A stretch of 64,000 nucleotides of DNA, taken from assembly GCF_013409575.1 (NCBI RefSeq), contig NZ_JACCCY010000004.1:124001-188000 (forward strand), in the 5' to 3' direction. Positions 1-10,295 of this stretch are shown piece after piece (the first letter of the stretch is position 1; each line of letters begins with the position of its first letter). A model generated the notes under the pieces. It was not told where the DNA came from. It did not search any database and saw nothing but the letters and a program-made list of their open reading frames with translations. The stretch comes from Macellibacteroides fermentans (GTDB lineage Bacteria > Bacteroidota > Bacteroidia > Bacteroidales > Tannerellaceae). The translations under genes and the position numbers were made by a program.

Positions 1-2
1 AT

Positions 3-944
3 TTCGGTCGCAGAGCTATTTTGAATCTTCGTCAAACGCTGGCATCTAAGATTCTTGAATTACAGAAAGATAGTTTGTTTGCAAAATATAAAGATAAAAT
101 CGGTCAGATTGTATCTGCAGATGTATATCAGGTTTGGAAAAAAGAAATTTTACTGCTTGATGACGACGGTAACGAATTGTTGTTGCCTAAGACAGAACAG
201 ATTCCTTCCGACTTTTATCGTAAAGGAGAGACAGTACGTGCTGTAGTGTTACGGGTTGATAATTTAAACAACAATCCTAAAATTATTCTTTCGAGAACAG
301 CTCCTGTTTTTCTGGAAAGATTGTTTGAATTGGAAGTGCCTGAAATAAACGACGGACTTATCACAATAAAGAGAATTGCCCGCATACCGGGAGAAAGAGC
401 AAAAGTGGCTGTAGAGTCTTATGATGACCGTATCGACCCTGTTGGTGCCTGTGTAGGGATGAAGGGGTCGCGTATTCATGGAATTGTACGCGAGCTTCGC
501 AATGAGAATATTGATGTGATAAACTTTACGTCTAACGTGTCCTTGTTTATTCAACGTGCACTGAGTCCTGCTAAAATATCTTCAATCCGAGTAAGCGAGG
601 ATGATAAAAAAGCGGAAGTTTACCTTCGTCCGGAAGAGGTTTCATTGGCCATTGGTAAAGGTGGTCTGAATATCAAGCTGGCATGTATGCTTACAGAATA
701 CACAATTGATGTGTTCCGCGACATAGAGGGTGCAGACGAAGAAGATATTTACCTGGATGAGTTCTCTGATGAAATCGATAGCTGGATTATCGATGCACTT
801 AAGAACATTGGTTGCTATACTGCCAAGAACGTGTTGGCTATGAGCCGTGCAGAATTGATCGAACGTGCGGATTTGGAAGAAACAACAGTAGATGAGATAC
901 TGGCGGTTCTGTCTGCAGAGTTTGAAGATCAGGATAATGAATAA
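3..944 (+). CDS. nusA: Transcription termination/antitermination factor NusA, 5' end cut by window
   Basis: NusA binds RNA polymerase and nascent RNA and modulates pausing, termination and antitermination. The reading frame is open to the left edge: codons before position 21 read F-G-R-R-A-I and continue without a stop, so the apparent TTG start at 21 is internal and the N-terminal domain lies outside the window. The visible part covers the S1-like segment, then the KH regions (VGACVGMKGSRIHGIVREL and the second KH with LAIGKGGLNIKLA), and a C-terminal helical tail ending in acidic residues. The gene is followed after 24 bp by infB, the conserved nusA-infB arrangement. Identity is secure; only the N-terminus is missing. 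Confidence 0.96.
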   Translation, partial: FGRRAILNLRQTLASKILELQKDSLFAKYKDKIGQIVSADVYQVWKKEILLLDDDGNELLLPKTEQIPSDFYRKGETVRAVVLRVDNLNNNPKIILSRTAPVFLERLFELEVPEINDGLITIKRIARIPGERAKVAVESYDDRIDPVGACVGMKGSRIHGIVRELRNENIDVINFTSNVSLFIQRALSPAKISSIRVSEDDKKAEVYLRPEEVSLAIGKGGLNIKLACMLTEYTIDVFRDIEGADEEDIYLDEFSDEIDSWIIDALKNIGCYTAKNVLAMSRAELIERADLEETTVDEILAVLSAEFEDQDNE

Positions 945-968
945 ATAAGTATTACGACAAAGTTAGAT

Positions 969-3959
969 ATGCCTATAAAATTAATAAATGTAACGAGAGA
1001 TTTAAATGTGGGAATCACCTCCGTGGTGGAATTCTTACATAAGAAAGGTCATCATGTTGAGAGTAATCCCAACACGAAGATCAGTGATGAACAGTATGCT
1101 TTGCTCGTAAATGAGTTTGGAAAAGGATTACATGACGGGAAAGACCGCGATCGGTCATCTTCAGACCGTTTTCAAAAAGATAAACGCAAAGAGGTGATTG
1201 AAGAGGTTGGTTCAGCCAAACCAGAAAAATCTTATGAGATTAAGACTGAAATACCTGAAGAATACAAACCCCGTATTGTAACTAAAGGCAAAATCAACCT
1301 GGACGAGCCCTTTAAAAAACAGGAACCTCCTGTTGTTAAAGAAGCTCCGGTTATTAAAAAAGAAGAGAAACCTGTCAGACACGAGGTTGCTCCGGAAGTT
1401 AAAGTGCAATCAGAGCCTGTTGCTGAAACTACGCCTGTTAAAACTCATTCACCTAAAGAGGAAAGAGTTGTGTCTGAACCAGTGCAAAAAGAGATAGTAG
1501 TGGATAAAGTAATAGTCGAAGATAAACAACCGATGCTTAAAGAAACTCCAAAAGATAATCGACCTGAAAAAATAGAAGATAAACCTGTTGAGACACCTTC
1601 TGCTGAGACAGAAAACGAATCAGAAGAGGTTTACCGTATTAATACGACCAAGTTTGAGTCGAATATAAAGGTTACCGGAAAGATTGACCTAAATGCACTC
1701 AATCAGTCAACTCGTCCCAAAAAGAAGACGAAGGAGGAAAAGAGAAAAGAACGCGACGACAAGCGCTTCCCTGAACGGAAGGTCGTAGTAACACACAAAG
1801 GACCTAAGGATGCTTCTTCTCCAAGACCAGCGGCTCCGGTTAAAGTGGGCGATGCTCCTAGACCTGGTGCTCCCGTAAAGGCTGGATCTGGACCTGTAAA
1901 ACCAGGCGATGATGCAGAAAAGAAGAAACGTAAACGTATCAAGAAAGAACGTGTGGATGTAGCTTCTACTCCCGGTTCAAATAATTTTGCACGTCCCACC
2001 TTGCGAAGTGATCAGAAGCCGCGTCTTAAGAAACCGGTAAAGGCAGAAGTAAGCGAAGAGGATGTTCAGAAACAGATAAAGGAAACTTTAGCACGTCTTA
2101 CCAGTAAGGGAAAAACCAATACAAAGGGTGCGAAATATCGCCGTGATAAGCGTGATGCGGCATCTCGTCGCGAGCACGAACTGCTGGAACAGGAAGAACG
2201 CGAAAGCATGGTATTGAAGCTTACGGAGTTTGTAACTGCAAACGACCTGGCCAACATGATGGATGTTCCTGTTACCAAAGTTATCGGTACTTGTATGAGT
2301 ATCGGTATCATGGTTTCAATCAACCAACGTTTGGATGCTGAAACAATTAATATTGTTGCAGAAGAATTTGGTTTCAAGACGGAATATGTAAGTGCAGAAG
2401 TTGTTGAAGCAATCAATGCCGACGAAGAAGATAATGAAGAAGATATGGTAACCCGTCCGCCAATCGTAACAGTGATGGGACACGTTGACCATGGTAAAAC
2501 TTCGTTGTTGGATAATATCCGTAATGCCAATGTAATTGCCGGTGAAGCCGGAGGTATTACACAGCACATCGGTGCTTATAATGTGAAATTAAAGAGCGGC
2601 CGACGAATCACATTCCTGGATACTCCCGGTCACGAGGCATTTACAGCCATGCGTGCACGTGGAGCAAAGGTTACCGATATCGCAATTATCATTGTTGCGG
2701 CAGACGATAATGTGATGCCTCAGACAGTTGAAGCGATTAATCACGCTGCAGCGGCCGGCGTACCTATGGTATTTGCTATTAATAAAATAGATAAGCCAAG
2801 TGCAAATCCTGAGAAGATCAAGGAAGAGCTGGCTAAAATGAATTACCTGGTTGAAGATTGGGGTGGAAAATACCAGTCGCAGGAAATCTCGGCAAAGAAA
2901 GGACTCGGAGTGGAAGAGCTTCTTGAGAAAGTCTTACTGGAAGCCGATATGCTGGATCTGAAAGCCAATCCAAAGAAACGTGCGGTAGGTTCTATTATCG
3001 AATCATCCTTGGATAAAGGTCGTGGCTATGTTTCAACCGTTTTGGTAGAATCAGGTACACTTCGCATGGGTGACATCGTATTGGCTGGTACCCATCACGG
3101 AAAAATCAAAGCAATGTTCAACGAACGTAATGTTCGCATTGAGGAAGCTAAACCTTCTGAACCTGTATTGATTCTTGGTTTGAATGGTGCTCCTCAGGCA
3201 GGAGACACGTTCAACGTACTTGAAACAGAACAGGAAGCCCGCGAGATTGCAACCAGAAGAGAGCAGTTGCAGCGAGAACTTGGTCTGCGTACCCAGAAAA
3301 TGCTTACTTTGGATGATATCGGACGTCGTATTGCCGTTGGAAACTTCCAGGAACTGAATGTAATTGTGAAGGGCGACGTGGATGGTTCGGTTGAGGCATT
3401 GGCCGATTCGCTGATTCGTCTTTCTACTCCTGAAATTCAGGTTAATGTGATACACAAGGCTGTAGGTCAGATTTCAGAGTCGGATGTTGTTTTAGCAGCT
3501 GCTTCAAACGCCATCATTATCGGATTCCAGGTTCGTCCGGCTGTTGCCGCCCGTCGCCAGGCTGATAAAGAAGGTGTCGAGATTCGTCTGTATTCAATTA
3601 TCTACGATGCTATTGAAGAGGTGAAATCGGCTATGGAAGGTATGTTATCACCGGATATCAAGGAGGTTATAACTTCCAACGTAGAAGTACGCGATGTCTT
3701 CAAGATTACGAAAGTTGGTACGGTTGCCGGATGTATGGTTAAGGAAGGTAAGATTAAACGTTCTAACAAAATCCGACTCATTCGCGATGGTATCGTAATC
3801 TATTCGGGCGATCTTGGCTCATTGAAACGTTATAAAGATGATGTAAAGGAAGTTGCTTTCGGTTACGAATGTGGTCTGAATATTACCAATTACAACGATA
3901 TCAAGGTTGGAGATATTATCGAATCATATGAAGAAGTGGAAGTAAAGAAAACATTATAA
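969..3959 (+). CDS. infB: Translation initiation factor IF-2
   Basis: This 996-residue GTPase delivers initiator tRNA to the 30S subunit and promotes subunit joining. The N-terminus has the IF2_N helix ([21 protein letters not shown]). A long, low-complexity Lys/Glu/Pro-rich linker of about 370 residues follows, typical of Bacteroidetes IF-2. A second IF2_N-like segment precedes the G domain. The G1 motif [12 protein letters not shown] lies near residue 503, followed by DTPGHEAF (G3) and NKIDK (G4), then the C-terminal beta-barrel and IF-2 domains. The stop codon overlaps the start of the next gene by one base (TAATG), indicating translational coupling. Confidence 0.98.
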   Translation: MPIKLINVTRDLNVGITSVVEFLHKKGHHVESNPNTKISDEQYALLVNEFGKGLHDGKDRDRSSSDRFQKDKRKEVIEEVGSAKPEKSYEIKTEIPEEYKPRIVTKGKINLDEPFKKQEPPVVKEAPVIKKEEKPVRHEVAPEVKVQSEPVAETTPVKTHSPKEERVVSEPVQKEIVVDKVIVEDKQPMLKETPKDNRPEKIEDKPVETPSAETENESEEVYRINTTKFESNIKVTGKIDLNALNQSTRPKKKTKEEKRKERDDKRFPERKVVVTHKGPKDASSPRPAAPVKVGDAPRPGAPVKAGSGPVKPGDDAEKKKRKRIKKERVDVASTPGSNNFARPTLRSDQKPRLKKPVKAEVSEEDVQKQIKETLARLTSKGKTNTKGAKYRRDKRDAASRREHELLEQEERESMVLKLTEFVTANDLANMMDVPVTKVIGTCMSIGIMVSINQRLDAETINIVAEEFGFKTEYVSAEVVEAINADEEDNEEDMVTRPPIVTVMGHVDHGKTSLLDNIRNANVIAGEAGGITQHIGAYNVKLKSGRRITFLDTPGHEAFTAMRARGAKVTDIAIIIVAADDNVMPQTVEAINHAAAAGVPMVFAINKIDKPSANPEKIKEELAKMNYLVEDWGGKYQSQEISAKKGLGVEELLEKVLLEADMLDLKANPKKRAVGSIIESSLDKGRGYVSTVLVESGTLRMGDIVLAGTHHGKIKAMFNERNVRIEEAKPSEPVLILGLNGAPQAGDTFNVLETEQEAREIATRREQLQRELGLRTQKMLTLDDIGRRIAVGNFQELNVIVKGDVDGSVEALADSLIRLSTPEIQVNVIHKAVGQISESDVVLAAASNAIIIGFQVRPAVAARRQADKEGVEIRLYSIIYDAIEEVKSAMEGMLSPDIKEVITSNVEVRDVFKITKVGTVAGCMVKEGKIKRSNKIRLIRDGIVIYSGDLGSLKRYKDDVKEVAFGYECGLNITNYNDIKVGDIIESYEEVEVKKTL

Positions 3960-4486
3960 TGAATTGGTTGGATATAACATTGGTATGTTTAGCCGGCTTA
4001 GGATTTGTGAAAGGCCTGTTTGATGGATTCATCAAACAGGTTGTTTCGCTTCTGGCCCTTGTCCTGGCGATCTATTTTTGTGGACAGATTGCTTTATGGT
4101 TTCAGGCATTTTTCATGGAATCGGGTTGGTTCTCTGGAAAAACATCCGTTGTTATGAGCTATATCATTGGTTTTTCTTTGATTGCAGGAGTCATCTCATT
4201 GGCAGGCTGGGTTGTGGACAATGTTGTGGACGCCACACCCCTTGGAATATTGAACCACCTTTCAGGAGGAATTCTTGGGGTGCTGATCACGACATTTTTT
4301 CTAAGTCTTTTTATCAATTTTTATGAAACTATAGATAAGGAGAACAAATTGATATCTAAACAGACCAAAGAAAATTCCCGCTTCTACTATTTTACCGGCT
4401 CTTTAGTCCCCACTCTTTATGCTCCCTTCCATATTTTCGACAAAAATGAACCTGAAAAGGAAGAAGGAAATCTTCTATCGATTTGA
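3959..4486 (+). CDS. CvpA family inner-membrane protein
   Basis: This 175-residue integral membrane protein has the CvpA-like N-terminal signature (WLDITLVCLAGLGFVKGLFDGFIKQV) and about four hydrophobic segments, followed by a charged C-terminal tail. E. coli CvpA is linked to colicin V export and envelope stress tolerance; in Bacteroidetes the family is encoded between infB and the suf genes and its role is not established. It starts one base inside the infB stop codon and lies 84 bp before sufB, so it probably belongs to the nusA-infB transcript. Family assignment is good, function unknown. Confidence 0.85.
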   Translation: MNWLDITLVCLAGLGFVKGLFDGFIKQVVSLLALVLAIYFCGQIALWFQAFFMESGWFSGKTSVVMSYIIGFSLIAGVISLAGWVVDNVVDATPLGILNHLSGGILGVLITTFFLSLFINFYETIDKENKLISKQTKENSRFYYFTGSLVPTLYAPFHIFDKNEPEKEEGNLLSI

Positions 4487-4570
4487 TTTATGAGGATATA
4501 AATCAGCCTATAGGAACAAAATGAGCATAGTGGTTGTTTTTATGTAACATGTAAAGTTTAAGATTAATAT

Positions 4571-6025
4571 ATGCAGGATTCAACAGATATTCTTAATGAG
4601 GTAACATCCGGCGATTACAAGTACGGTTTTGTTACCAACATAGATACGGAAGTAATACATAAAGGTCTGGACGAAAATACGGTCCGGATTATTTCAGCAA
4701 AAAAGAACGAGCCCGAATGGATGCTCGAATTCCGTCTAAGAGCATTCCGCCATTGGCAGACACTCGAAATGCCAACCTGGCCTCACTTATCCATCCCGGA
4801 AATCGATTATCAGGATATTATCTATTATGCAGCTCCTAAACAAAAGGAAGGTCCGAAAAGTCTGGATGAAGTAGATCCGGAGTTATTAAAGACTTTTGAA
4901 AAGCTGGGTATCCCTTTGCACGAGCGCGCAATGCTGGCCGGAGTATCCGGCATGGCTGTTGATGCCGTAATGGATAGTGTTTCTGTAAAGACTACCTTTA
5001 AAGAGACGCTGGCAGAAAAGGGTATCATATTCTGTTCTTTCAGTGAGGCAGTACAGAATCATCCTGATTTGGTACAGAAATACCTGGGAAGTGTCGTTTC
5101 TTATCGTGATAACTTCTTTGCAGCCCTGAACTCCGCTGTGTTTAGTGATGGTTCGTTTGTGTTTATTCCTAAGGGCGTTCGCTGTCCAATGGAATTATCA
5201 ACCTATTTCCGAATCAATGCGGCTAATACCGGACAGTTCGAACGTACGCTTATTGTGGCTGAAGACGATGCCTACGTAAGTTACCTGGAAGGTTGTACCG
5301 CACCAATGCGTGACGAGAACCAGCTTCATGCCGCCATTGTAGAGATTATAGCGCTTGAGCGTGCCGAAGTTAAATATTCGACCGTTCAGAACTGGTATCC
5401 CGGAGATAAAGAGGGTAAAGGTGGTATTTACAATTTTGTAACCAAACGGGGTCTTTGCAAAGGCGATTTTAGTAAAATATCGTGGACGCAGGTCGAGACC
5501 GGTTCAGCTATTACCTGGAAGTACCCCAGTTGCATATTGGCAGGAGATAATTCGGTAGGCGAATTCTATTCGGTTGCCGTTACCAATAACTATCAGCAGG
5601 CAGATACCGGAACAAAGATGGTACACCTGGGCCGAAATACGAAAAGCACCATTGTTTCTAAAGGTATTTCTGCCGGTCACAGTCAGAACAGCTACCGTGG
5701 ATTGGTTAAAATTTCTCCCCGTGCCGAAAATGCACGAAACCACTCCCAGTGTGACAGCCTTCTGCTGAGCGACCACTGCGGTGCACATACATTCCCTTAT
5801 GCTGATGTGCAAAACGAAACAGCCATTATCGAACACGAGGCAACCACCTCCAAGATCAACGAAGATCAGATCTTCTATTGTAACCAGCGTGGTATTTCAA
5901 CAGAAGAGGCTGTTGGTCTGATTGTGAATGGTTATGCCCGCGAGGTAATGAATAAACTACCGATGGAGTTTGCGGTGGAGGCCCAGAAGCTTCTCTCAAT
6001 TTCATTGGAAGGCAGTGTAGGATAA
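4571..6025 (+). CDS. sufB: Fe-S cluster scaffold subunit SufB
   Basis: SufB is the core scaffold of the SufBC2D complex on which Fe-S clusters are assembled from SufS-derived sulfur. The protein is 484 residues, the usual length, and carries the conserved SufB beta-helix core, for example [19 protein letters not shown] and [16 protein letters not shown]. Near the C-terminus are the family motifs [15 protein letters not shown] and [17 protein letters not shown]. It is followed by sufC after 52 bp and then sufD, giving the standard sufBCD order. Bacteroidales appear to rely on this SUF pathway for Fe-S assembly, so the operon is likely essential; that last point is inference. Confidence 0.98.
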   Translation: MQDSTDILNEVTSGDYKYGFVTNIDTEVIHKGLDENTVRIISAKKNEPEWMLEFRLRAFRHWQTLEMPTWPHLSIPEIDYQDIIYYAAPKQKEGPKSLDEVDPELLKTFEKLGIPLHERAMLAGVSGMAVDAVMDSVSVKTTFKETLAEKGIIFCSFSEAVQNHPDLVQKYLGSVVSYRDNFFAALNSAVFSDGSFVFIPKGVRCPMELSTYFRINAANTGQFERTLIVAEDDAYVSYLEGCTAPMRDENQLHAAIVEIIALERAEVKYSTVQNWYPGDKEGKGGIYNFVTKRGLCKGDFSKISWTQVETGSAITWKYPSCILAGDNSVGEFYSVAVTNNYQQADTGTKMVHLGRNTKSTIVSKGISAGHSQNSYRGLVKISPRAENARNHSQCDSLLLSDHCGAHTFPYADVQNETAIIEHEATTSKINEDQIFYCNQRGISTEEAVGLIVNGYAREVMNKLPMEFAVEAQKLLSISLEGSVG

Positions 6026-6077
6026 TCGGAATAGCAACCTAAATATAGAATTAATAAATATAGTTCAACATATCAAT

Positions 6078-6833
6078 ATGTTACAAATAAAAAATTTACA
6101 TGCCAACATTAATGGCAAAGAGATATTGAAGGGGATCAACCTCACCGTGAAACCCGGAGAAATACATGCAATCATGGGTCCTAACGGATCCGGAAAAAGT
6201 ACGTTGGCATCGGTTTTAGTAGGTAATCCTGCCTTCGAGGTAACCGAAGGTGAAATAACATTCAACGGAAAAGATATTATGGAACTTTCTCCCGAAGATC
6301 GTTCCAGAGAAGGAATGTTTCTGAGTTTCCAGTATCCGGTCGAGATACCGGGTGTAAGTATGGTTAACTTTATGCGTGCCGCTCTTAACGAACACCGTAA
6401 ATATAACGGACTGGAGCCTGTATCGGCATCCGATTTTCTTAAGCTGATGCGCGAAAAGAGAGCTGTTGTGGAGATGGATACCAAATTGTCCAACCGTTCG
6501 GTAAACGAAGGTTTTTCCGGTGGCGAAAAGAAGCGTAACGAAATATTCCAGATGGCCATGCTGGATCCGAAACTTGCCATTCTCGACGAAACAGACAGCG
6601 GTCTTGATATCGATGCGCTGCGTATCGTTGCCAACGGTGTGAATCAATTGAAAACACCTCATAACGCTGCCATAGTAATTACACACTACCAGCGTTTGCT
6701 CGAGTATATCAAACCGGATGTGGTACATGTTCTTTATAAAGGTCGCATTGTGAAAACTGCAGGTCCGGAACTGGCACTTGAGTTGGAAGAGAAGGGATAC
6801 GACTGGATTAAGAAAGAAATGGGAGACGAATAA
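6078..6833 (+). CDS. sufC: SUF system ATPase SufC
   Basis: This 251-residue ABC-type ATPase energises conformational change in the SufBC2D scaffold; it is cytosolic and not a transporter. The Walker A motif is GPNGSGKS, the SufC-type signature is FSGGEKKRNE, and Walker B is LAILDETDSGLD. The C-terminus has the H-loop region VITHYQRLL. It lies between sufB and sufD, and its stop codon is separated from the sufD start by a single base, so the two are translationally coupled. Confidence 0.98.
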   Translation: MLQIKNLHANINGKEILKGINLTVKPGEIHAIMGPNGSGKSTLASVLVGNPAFEVTEGEITFNGKDIMELSPEDRSREGMFLSFQYPVEIPGVSMVNFMRAALNEHRKYNGLEPVSASDFLKLMREKRAVVEMDTKLSNRSVNEGFSGGEKKRNEIFQMAMLDPKLAILDETDSGLDIDALRIVANGVNQLKTPHNAAIVITHYQRLLEYIKPDVVHVLYKGRIVKTAGPELALELEEKGYDWIKKEMGDE

Positions 6834-6834
6834 T

Positions 6835-8178
6835 ATGGCAGCCGAACAACAATATATCGACCTCTATTCGCAATGTGAAGCCCTGGTGAACCGCCATGCT
6901 TCGGAAGTGCTTAACGCACCCCGGAAAAAGGCTTTGGCCGATTTCATCGCCAACGGTTTCCCCAAAGCGAATTCGGAAGATTATAAGTATACCGATGTCG
7001 ACAAGGCATTTGCGCCCGACTTCGGTCTGAATATTAACAGACTGGATATTCCGGTGAATCCGTACGACGTGTTTCGCTGTGACGTACCTAATCTGAGTAC
7101 CTGTTTGTATTTTATGGTGAACGACTCGTTTTACGACCGTGTAAAACCTGATGTTAAGTTGCCGGAAGGAGTTTATGCCGGAGGTTTGCTTAACTTCACG
7201 AAAGAGCATCCCGAAATTGCAGCCAGGTATTATGCCAAGGCGGCACCTTCCGAAAAGGATGGTATCATCGCCTTGAACACTCTTCTTGCTCAAGATGGTT
7301 TCGTGTTGTATGTACCCAAAGGTGTGGTGGTTGAGAAGCCGGTTCAGCTTATCAACGTACTTAGATCCGATGTGGATACAATGGCAAACCGCCGTGTGTT
7401 GGTTATCCTGGAAGAAGATTCTCAGGCCAAATTGTTGGTGTGCGAACATACAATGGATCCCAAAAACTTTCTGTCTACCGAAGTCGTTGAAATATTCGCC
7501 GCCGAACGCAGCCATTTCGACTACTACAATCTGGAAGAAAGTAACCCAACCACAGCCCGTTTCTCGTCGTTGCATGTTAAACTGGAGGCTCAGGCCAATG
7601 TGCTGGTAAACGGTATATCGCTAAACAACGGCATTTCACGCAACAACTATTACGTGGAACTGTTGGGAGAATATGCCGAAGCTACCTTGTGCGGTATGGC
7701 CATCATCGACCAGGAGCAGAAGGTGGATACGTACAGCCATGTTACCCATGCAGTCCCCAATTGTACCAGCACCGAACTATTCAAGTACGTGCTTAACGAT
7801 AAGGCGGTGGGTGCATTCAGCGGTAGAATCCTTGTAAAGGAGGGAGCCCAGAAAACCATGGCGTACCAGACCAACCGGAATCTTAGCTCCAGCCGCGAAG
7901 CCCGTATGTATTCGAAACCTCAGTTGGAAATATATGCCGACGATGTTAAGTGCTCTCACGGGATGACAACCGGTCAGCTCGACGAGAATGCCCTGTTCTA
8001 CATGCGTAGCCGAGGTATACCCGAAGCTGAGGCTCGTATGCTGTTAAGTGTAGCTTTTACAAGCGACGTGATCGATTACGTACGTATGGATGCTCTTAAA
8101 GAGAGGTTGCATCATCTTGTGGAAAAACGTTTCCGTGGCGAGCTTGCCAGCTGTGCCGGATGTCGCGGTTGTAAATAA
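6835..8178 (+). CDS. sufD: Fe-S cluster assembly subunit SufD
   Basis: SufD pairs with SufB in the SufBC2D scaffold. I place the start at the ATG at 6835 (MAAEQQYIDLYSQ, 447 residues), one base after the sufC stop; an upstream in-frame ATG at 6778 lies inside sufC and would add 19 unlikely residues. The C-terminal half has the SufB/SufD beta-helix family motifs, such as NRNLSSSREARMYSKPQLEIYA and DDVKCSHGMTTGQLDENALFY. The extreme C-terminus is Cys-rich (CAGCRGCK). A hairpin terminator follows 26 bp later. Confidence 0.97.
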   Translation: MAAEQQYIDLYSQCEALVNRHASEVLNAPRKKALADFIANGFPKANSEDYKYTDVDKAFAPDFGLNINRLDIPVNPYDVFRCDVPNLSTCLYFMVNDSFYDRVKPDVKLPEGVYAGGLLNFTKEHPEIAARYYAKAAPSEKDGIIALNTLLAQDGFVLYVPKGVVVEKPVQLINVLRSDVDTMANRRVLVILEEDSQAKLLVCEHTMDPKNFLSTEVVEIFAAERSHFDYYNLEESNPTTARFSSLHVKLEAQANVLVNGISLNNGISRNNYYVELLGEYAEATLCGMAIIDQEQKVDTYSHVTHAVPNCTSTELFKYVLNDKAVGAFSGRILVKEGAQKTMAYQTNRNLSSSREARMYSKPQLEIYADDVKCSHGMTTGQLDENALFYMRSRGIPEAEARMLLSVAFTSDVIDYVRMDALKERLHHLVEKRFRGELASCAGCRGCK

Positions 8179-8204
8179 TCTGTAGAGAATATCTATAAAA
8201 TAAT

Positions 8205-8248
8205 AACCCCTTGCTATACGTATCACTACGTTGGCAAGGGGTTTTCTT
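8205..8248. terminator. Bidirectional terminator between sufD and the GH13 gene
   Basis: A 10-bp GC-rich stem (AACCCCTTGC pairing with GCAAGGGGTT) with a 19-nt loop is flanked by T-rich sequence on the right and A-rich sequence on the left. It sits between convergent sufD and the minus-strand GH13 gene and can serve both. Confidence 0.8.
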
Positions 8249-8263
8249 TGTAAATCAATGAAC

Positions 8264-10093
8264 CTATAATTCCAACACTAACACATCTTTTGCTCCCAGC
8301 GTCAGCTCTTTCTGCAGACTAACTACTTTTCCAGTAATCACATCTTTACCCGATGTATATCCTTTCAGGATTTCGTCGTATCTATCAAGAGGAAGCACAC
8401 TTTCCTTCGCATTTCCGTTCATGATGACAACCACCTGCTTTCCGTTCAGGTTACGTGCGTACACGTATACCCCGTTTTGCGGAACAAAGTGTTTCATCTT
8501 ACCTTTGGCGATAACCTCGTTGCCTTTTCTCCATTTCAACAACTTCTGCATGTAATTCCAGGCTTCGTTCTGTATATCGGTACGTCCGGAAGCCTCAAAC
8601 TGATTTACAGCATCACCCGGCCATCCGCCCGGAACATCCAACCGGATATAGCCATCACCCTTTTGTTTGGTCCCGTTCATCAGCAACTCGGTGCCGTAGT
8701 AAAATTGCGGTATACCAGGTATGGTAAGCATGAAGGCAATGCCCTGTTTAAATGCATCCAGCTTCTCCGGCATGGCAGGCAAAAAGCGATCGGTGTCATG
8801 GTTATCCAGAAATCGCAATACATTGTAAATATCAGCATAGGCGTAATCGTAAGCAAGGTGTTCGTATAGCGCCTGCATACCTCCGGCATCTCCAAAAAAT
8901 GCAGAATGCGAAAGTCCCATCAAACGGAAGTCCATCACCGACTTCAGCATCGTGTTGCCCCGTTCGTTTAACTTGCTGTCTTTTTGCCAGAAGGCTGTAC
9001 CCATGGTCTGATTCATCCAGGCTTCACCCACGATATTATAGTCAGGATATTCCCTGTAAATGGCATTGCACCAATCCACCATCATCTTATAATCCGCATA
9101 GGGATAGGTGTCTTGTCGTATGCCGTCCACGCCGCTGTATTCTATCCACCAGATACTGTTTTGTATCAGATAAGTCGCCACATGCGGATTCCGTTGGTTC
9201 AGGTCGGGCATCGACGGAACAAACCAGCCATCAACCATCCTTTTGGTGTCGTATTCCGAAGCATATGGATCAAAGTACACCTCTTTAACGTGACTGGTTT
9301 CTACATACTTGTCCAGGTTGTTAAACCAATCCTTGCTGGGTACGTCTTTCATCCATATGTGATCGCTGCCGCAGTGATTAAAAATCATATCCATCACCAC
9401 ACGCATACCCTTCGCATGCGTCTTGTCGATCAAGCGCACATAATCCTCGTTTGTGCCGAAACGCGGATCCACACGGTAATAATTCGTTGTGGCATAACCG
9501 TGATACGAACCACCCTGCATATCGTTTTCGAGAACCGGATTCAGCCAGATGGCAGTCACCCCCAGATCCTCAATATAGTCCAGATGCTTTTCGATACCGG
9601 CCAAGTCACCGCCATGACGTGCACTCGGGTCGTTACGGTCGGTTTTGTAGGTAGTCTTCATCACCAGGTTATCGTTTGAAGGATCGCCATTGGCAAAGCG
9701 GTCGGGCATAATCAGATACAGCACATCCGACGAGTCGAAACCCTTTATCTTGCATGCATCTTTTTTACGGGCCTTCAACTCGTAAGGCATCTTGATTTGT
9801 TTCTTGTCTTTTGTAAAGGTGATATCGAACGTGCCGGGTTGGGCATTTTCTACATCCAGATAAACCAACAGGTAATTGGGACTTTCCAGAGCAACCGAAC
9901 TTTTAAGTTTCACTCCGGGATAAGAGACCGAGGGACGGAAAGAAGCGATGTTCTCGCCATAAACCATAAGCTGCAGTTCAGGATTTTTCATTCCGCTCCA
10001 CCAAAAAGCGGGTTCTGCGGTTATTCCTTTAGCCGATAAGAAGCCGGGGAAAAGGAGACAAATGATCAGACTCAGAAGCAGATTTTTTCTCAT
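8264..10093 (-). CDS. Secreted GH13 alpha-amylase/neopullulanase-like enzyme (SusA-like)
   Basis: This glycoside hydrolase of family 13 probably cleaves alpha-glucans or cyclodextrins in the periplasm. I choose the start at 10093 (609 residues) because it places a clear signal peptide at the N-terminus (MRKNLLLSLIICLLFPGFLSA). Domain order is an N-terminal cyclomaltodextrinase-type beta domain to about residue 120, a TIM barrel, then a C-terminal beta domain. Catalytic regions visible are the nucleophile segment GVDGIRQDTYPYA, the acid/base segment NIVGEAWMN and the third acid in LDNHDTDRF. Length and layout match Bacteroides SusA. No susR, susC or susD homologue is adjacent, so a complete starch locus is not present here. 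Confidence 0.93.
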   Translation of the reverse strand: MRKNLLLSLIICLLFPGFLSAKGITAEPAFWWSGMKNPELQLMVYGENIASFRPSVSYPGVKLKSSVALESPNYLLVYLDVENAQPGTFDITFTKDKKQIKMPYELKARKKDACKIKGFDSSDVLYLIMPDRFANGDPSNDNLVMKTTYKTDRNDPSARHGGDLAGIEKHLDYIEDLGVTAIWLNPVLENDMQGGSYHGYATTNYYRVDPRFGTNEDYVRLIDKTHAKGMRVVMDMIFNHCGSDHIWMKDVPSKDWFNNLDKYVETSHVKEVYFDPYASEYDTKRMVDGWFVPSMPDLNQRNPHVATYLIQNSIWWIEYSGVDGIRQDTYPYADYKMMVDWCNAIYREYPDYNIVGEAWMNQTMGTAFWQKDSKLNERGNTMLKSVMDFRLMGLSHSAFFGDAGGMQALYEHLAYDYAYADIYNVLRFLDNHDTDRFLPAMPEKLDAFKQGIAFMLTIPGIPQFYYGTELLMNGTKQKGDGYIRLDVPGGWPGDAVNQFEASGRTDIQNEAWNYMQKLLKWRKGNEVIAKGKMKHFVPQNGVYVYARNLNGKQVVVIMNGNAKESVLPLDRYDEILKGYTSGKDVITGKVVSLQKELTLGAKDVLVLEL

Positions 10094-10253
10094 AATAAAA
10101 AATATTAGTTTGTAATGCAAAGGAACTCAATTACAAATATACCGGATAATACCGGATATTCTTTCTATCCTATTTGATTATAACATCAAATGCAATGCAA
10201 TCGTTTGCAGGAAACTACCTTGTTGATCGTATCCGTTTTACAAATAAACATAG

Positions 10254-10261
10254 TATCTTTG
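10254..10261 (+). promoter_or_regulatory. Candidate -7 promoter element upstream of sufS
   Basis: TATCTTTG matches the Bacteroidetes primary-sigma -7 consensus TAnnTTTG and lies 35 bp before the sufS start codon. No good -33 TTTG is seen at the expected spacing, so support is partial. Confidence 0.45.
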
Positions 10262-10295
10262 ACAACTGTTATACAGTCAATAAACGAAAGCAACT

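Noticed and set aside
8984-9679. A 231-codon open frame antisense to the GH13 gene
   Set aside because: The GH13 catalytic motifs are on the minus strand across the same bases; no evidence for expression of the reverse frame.
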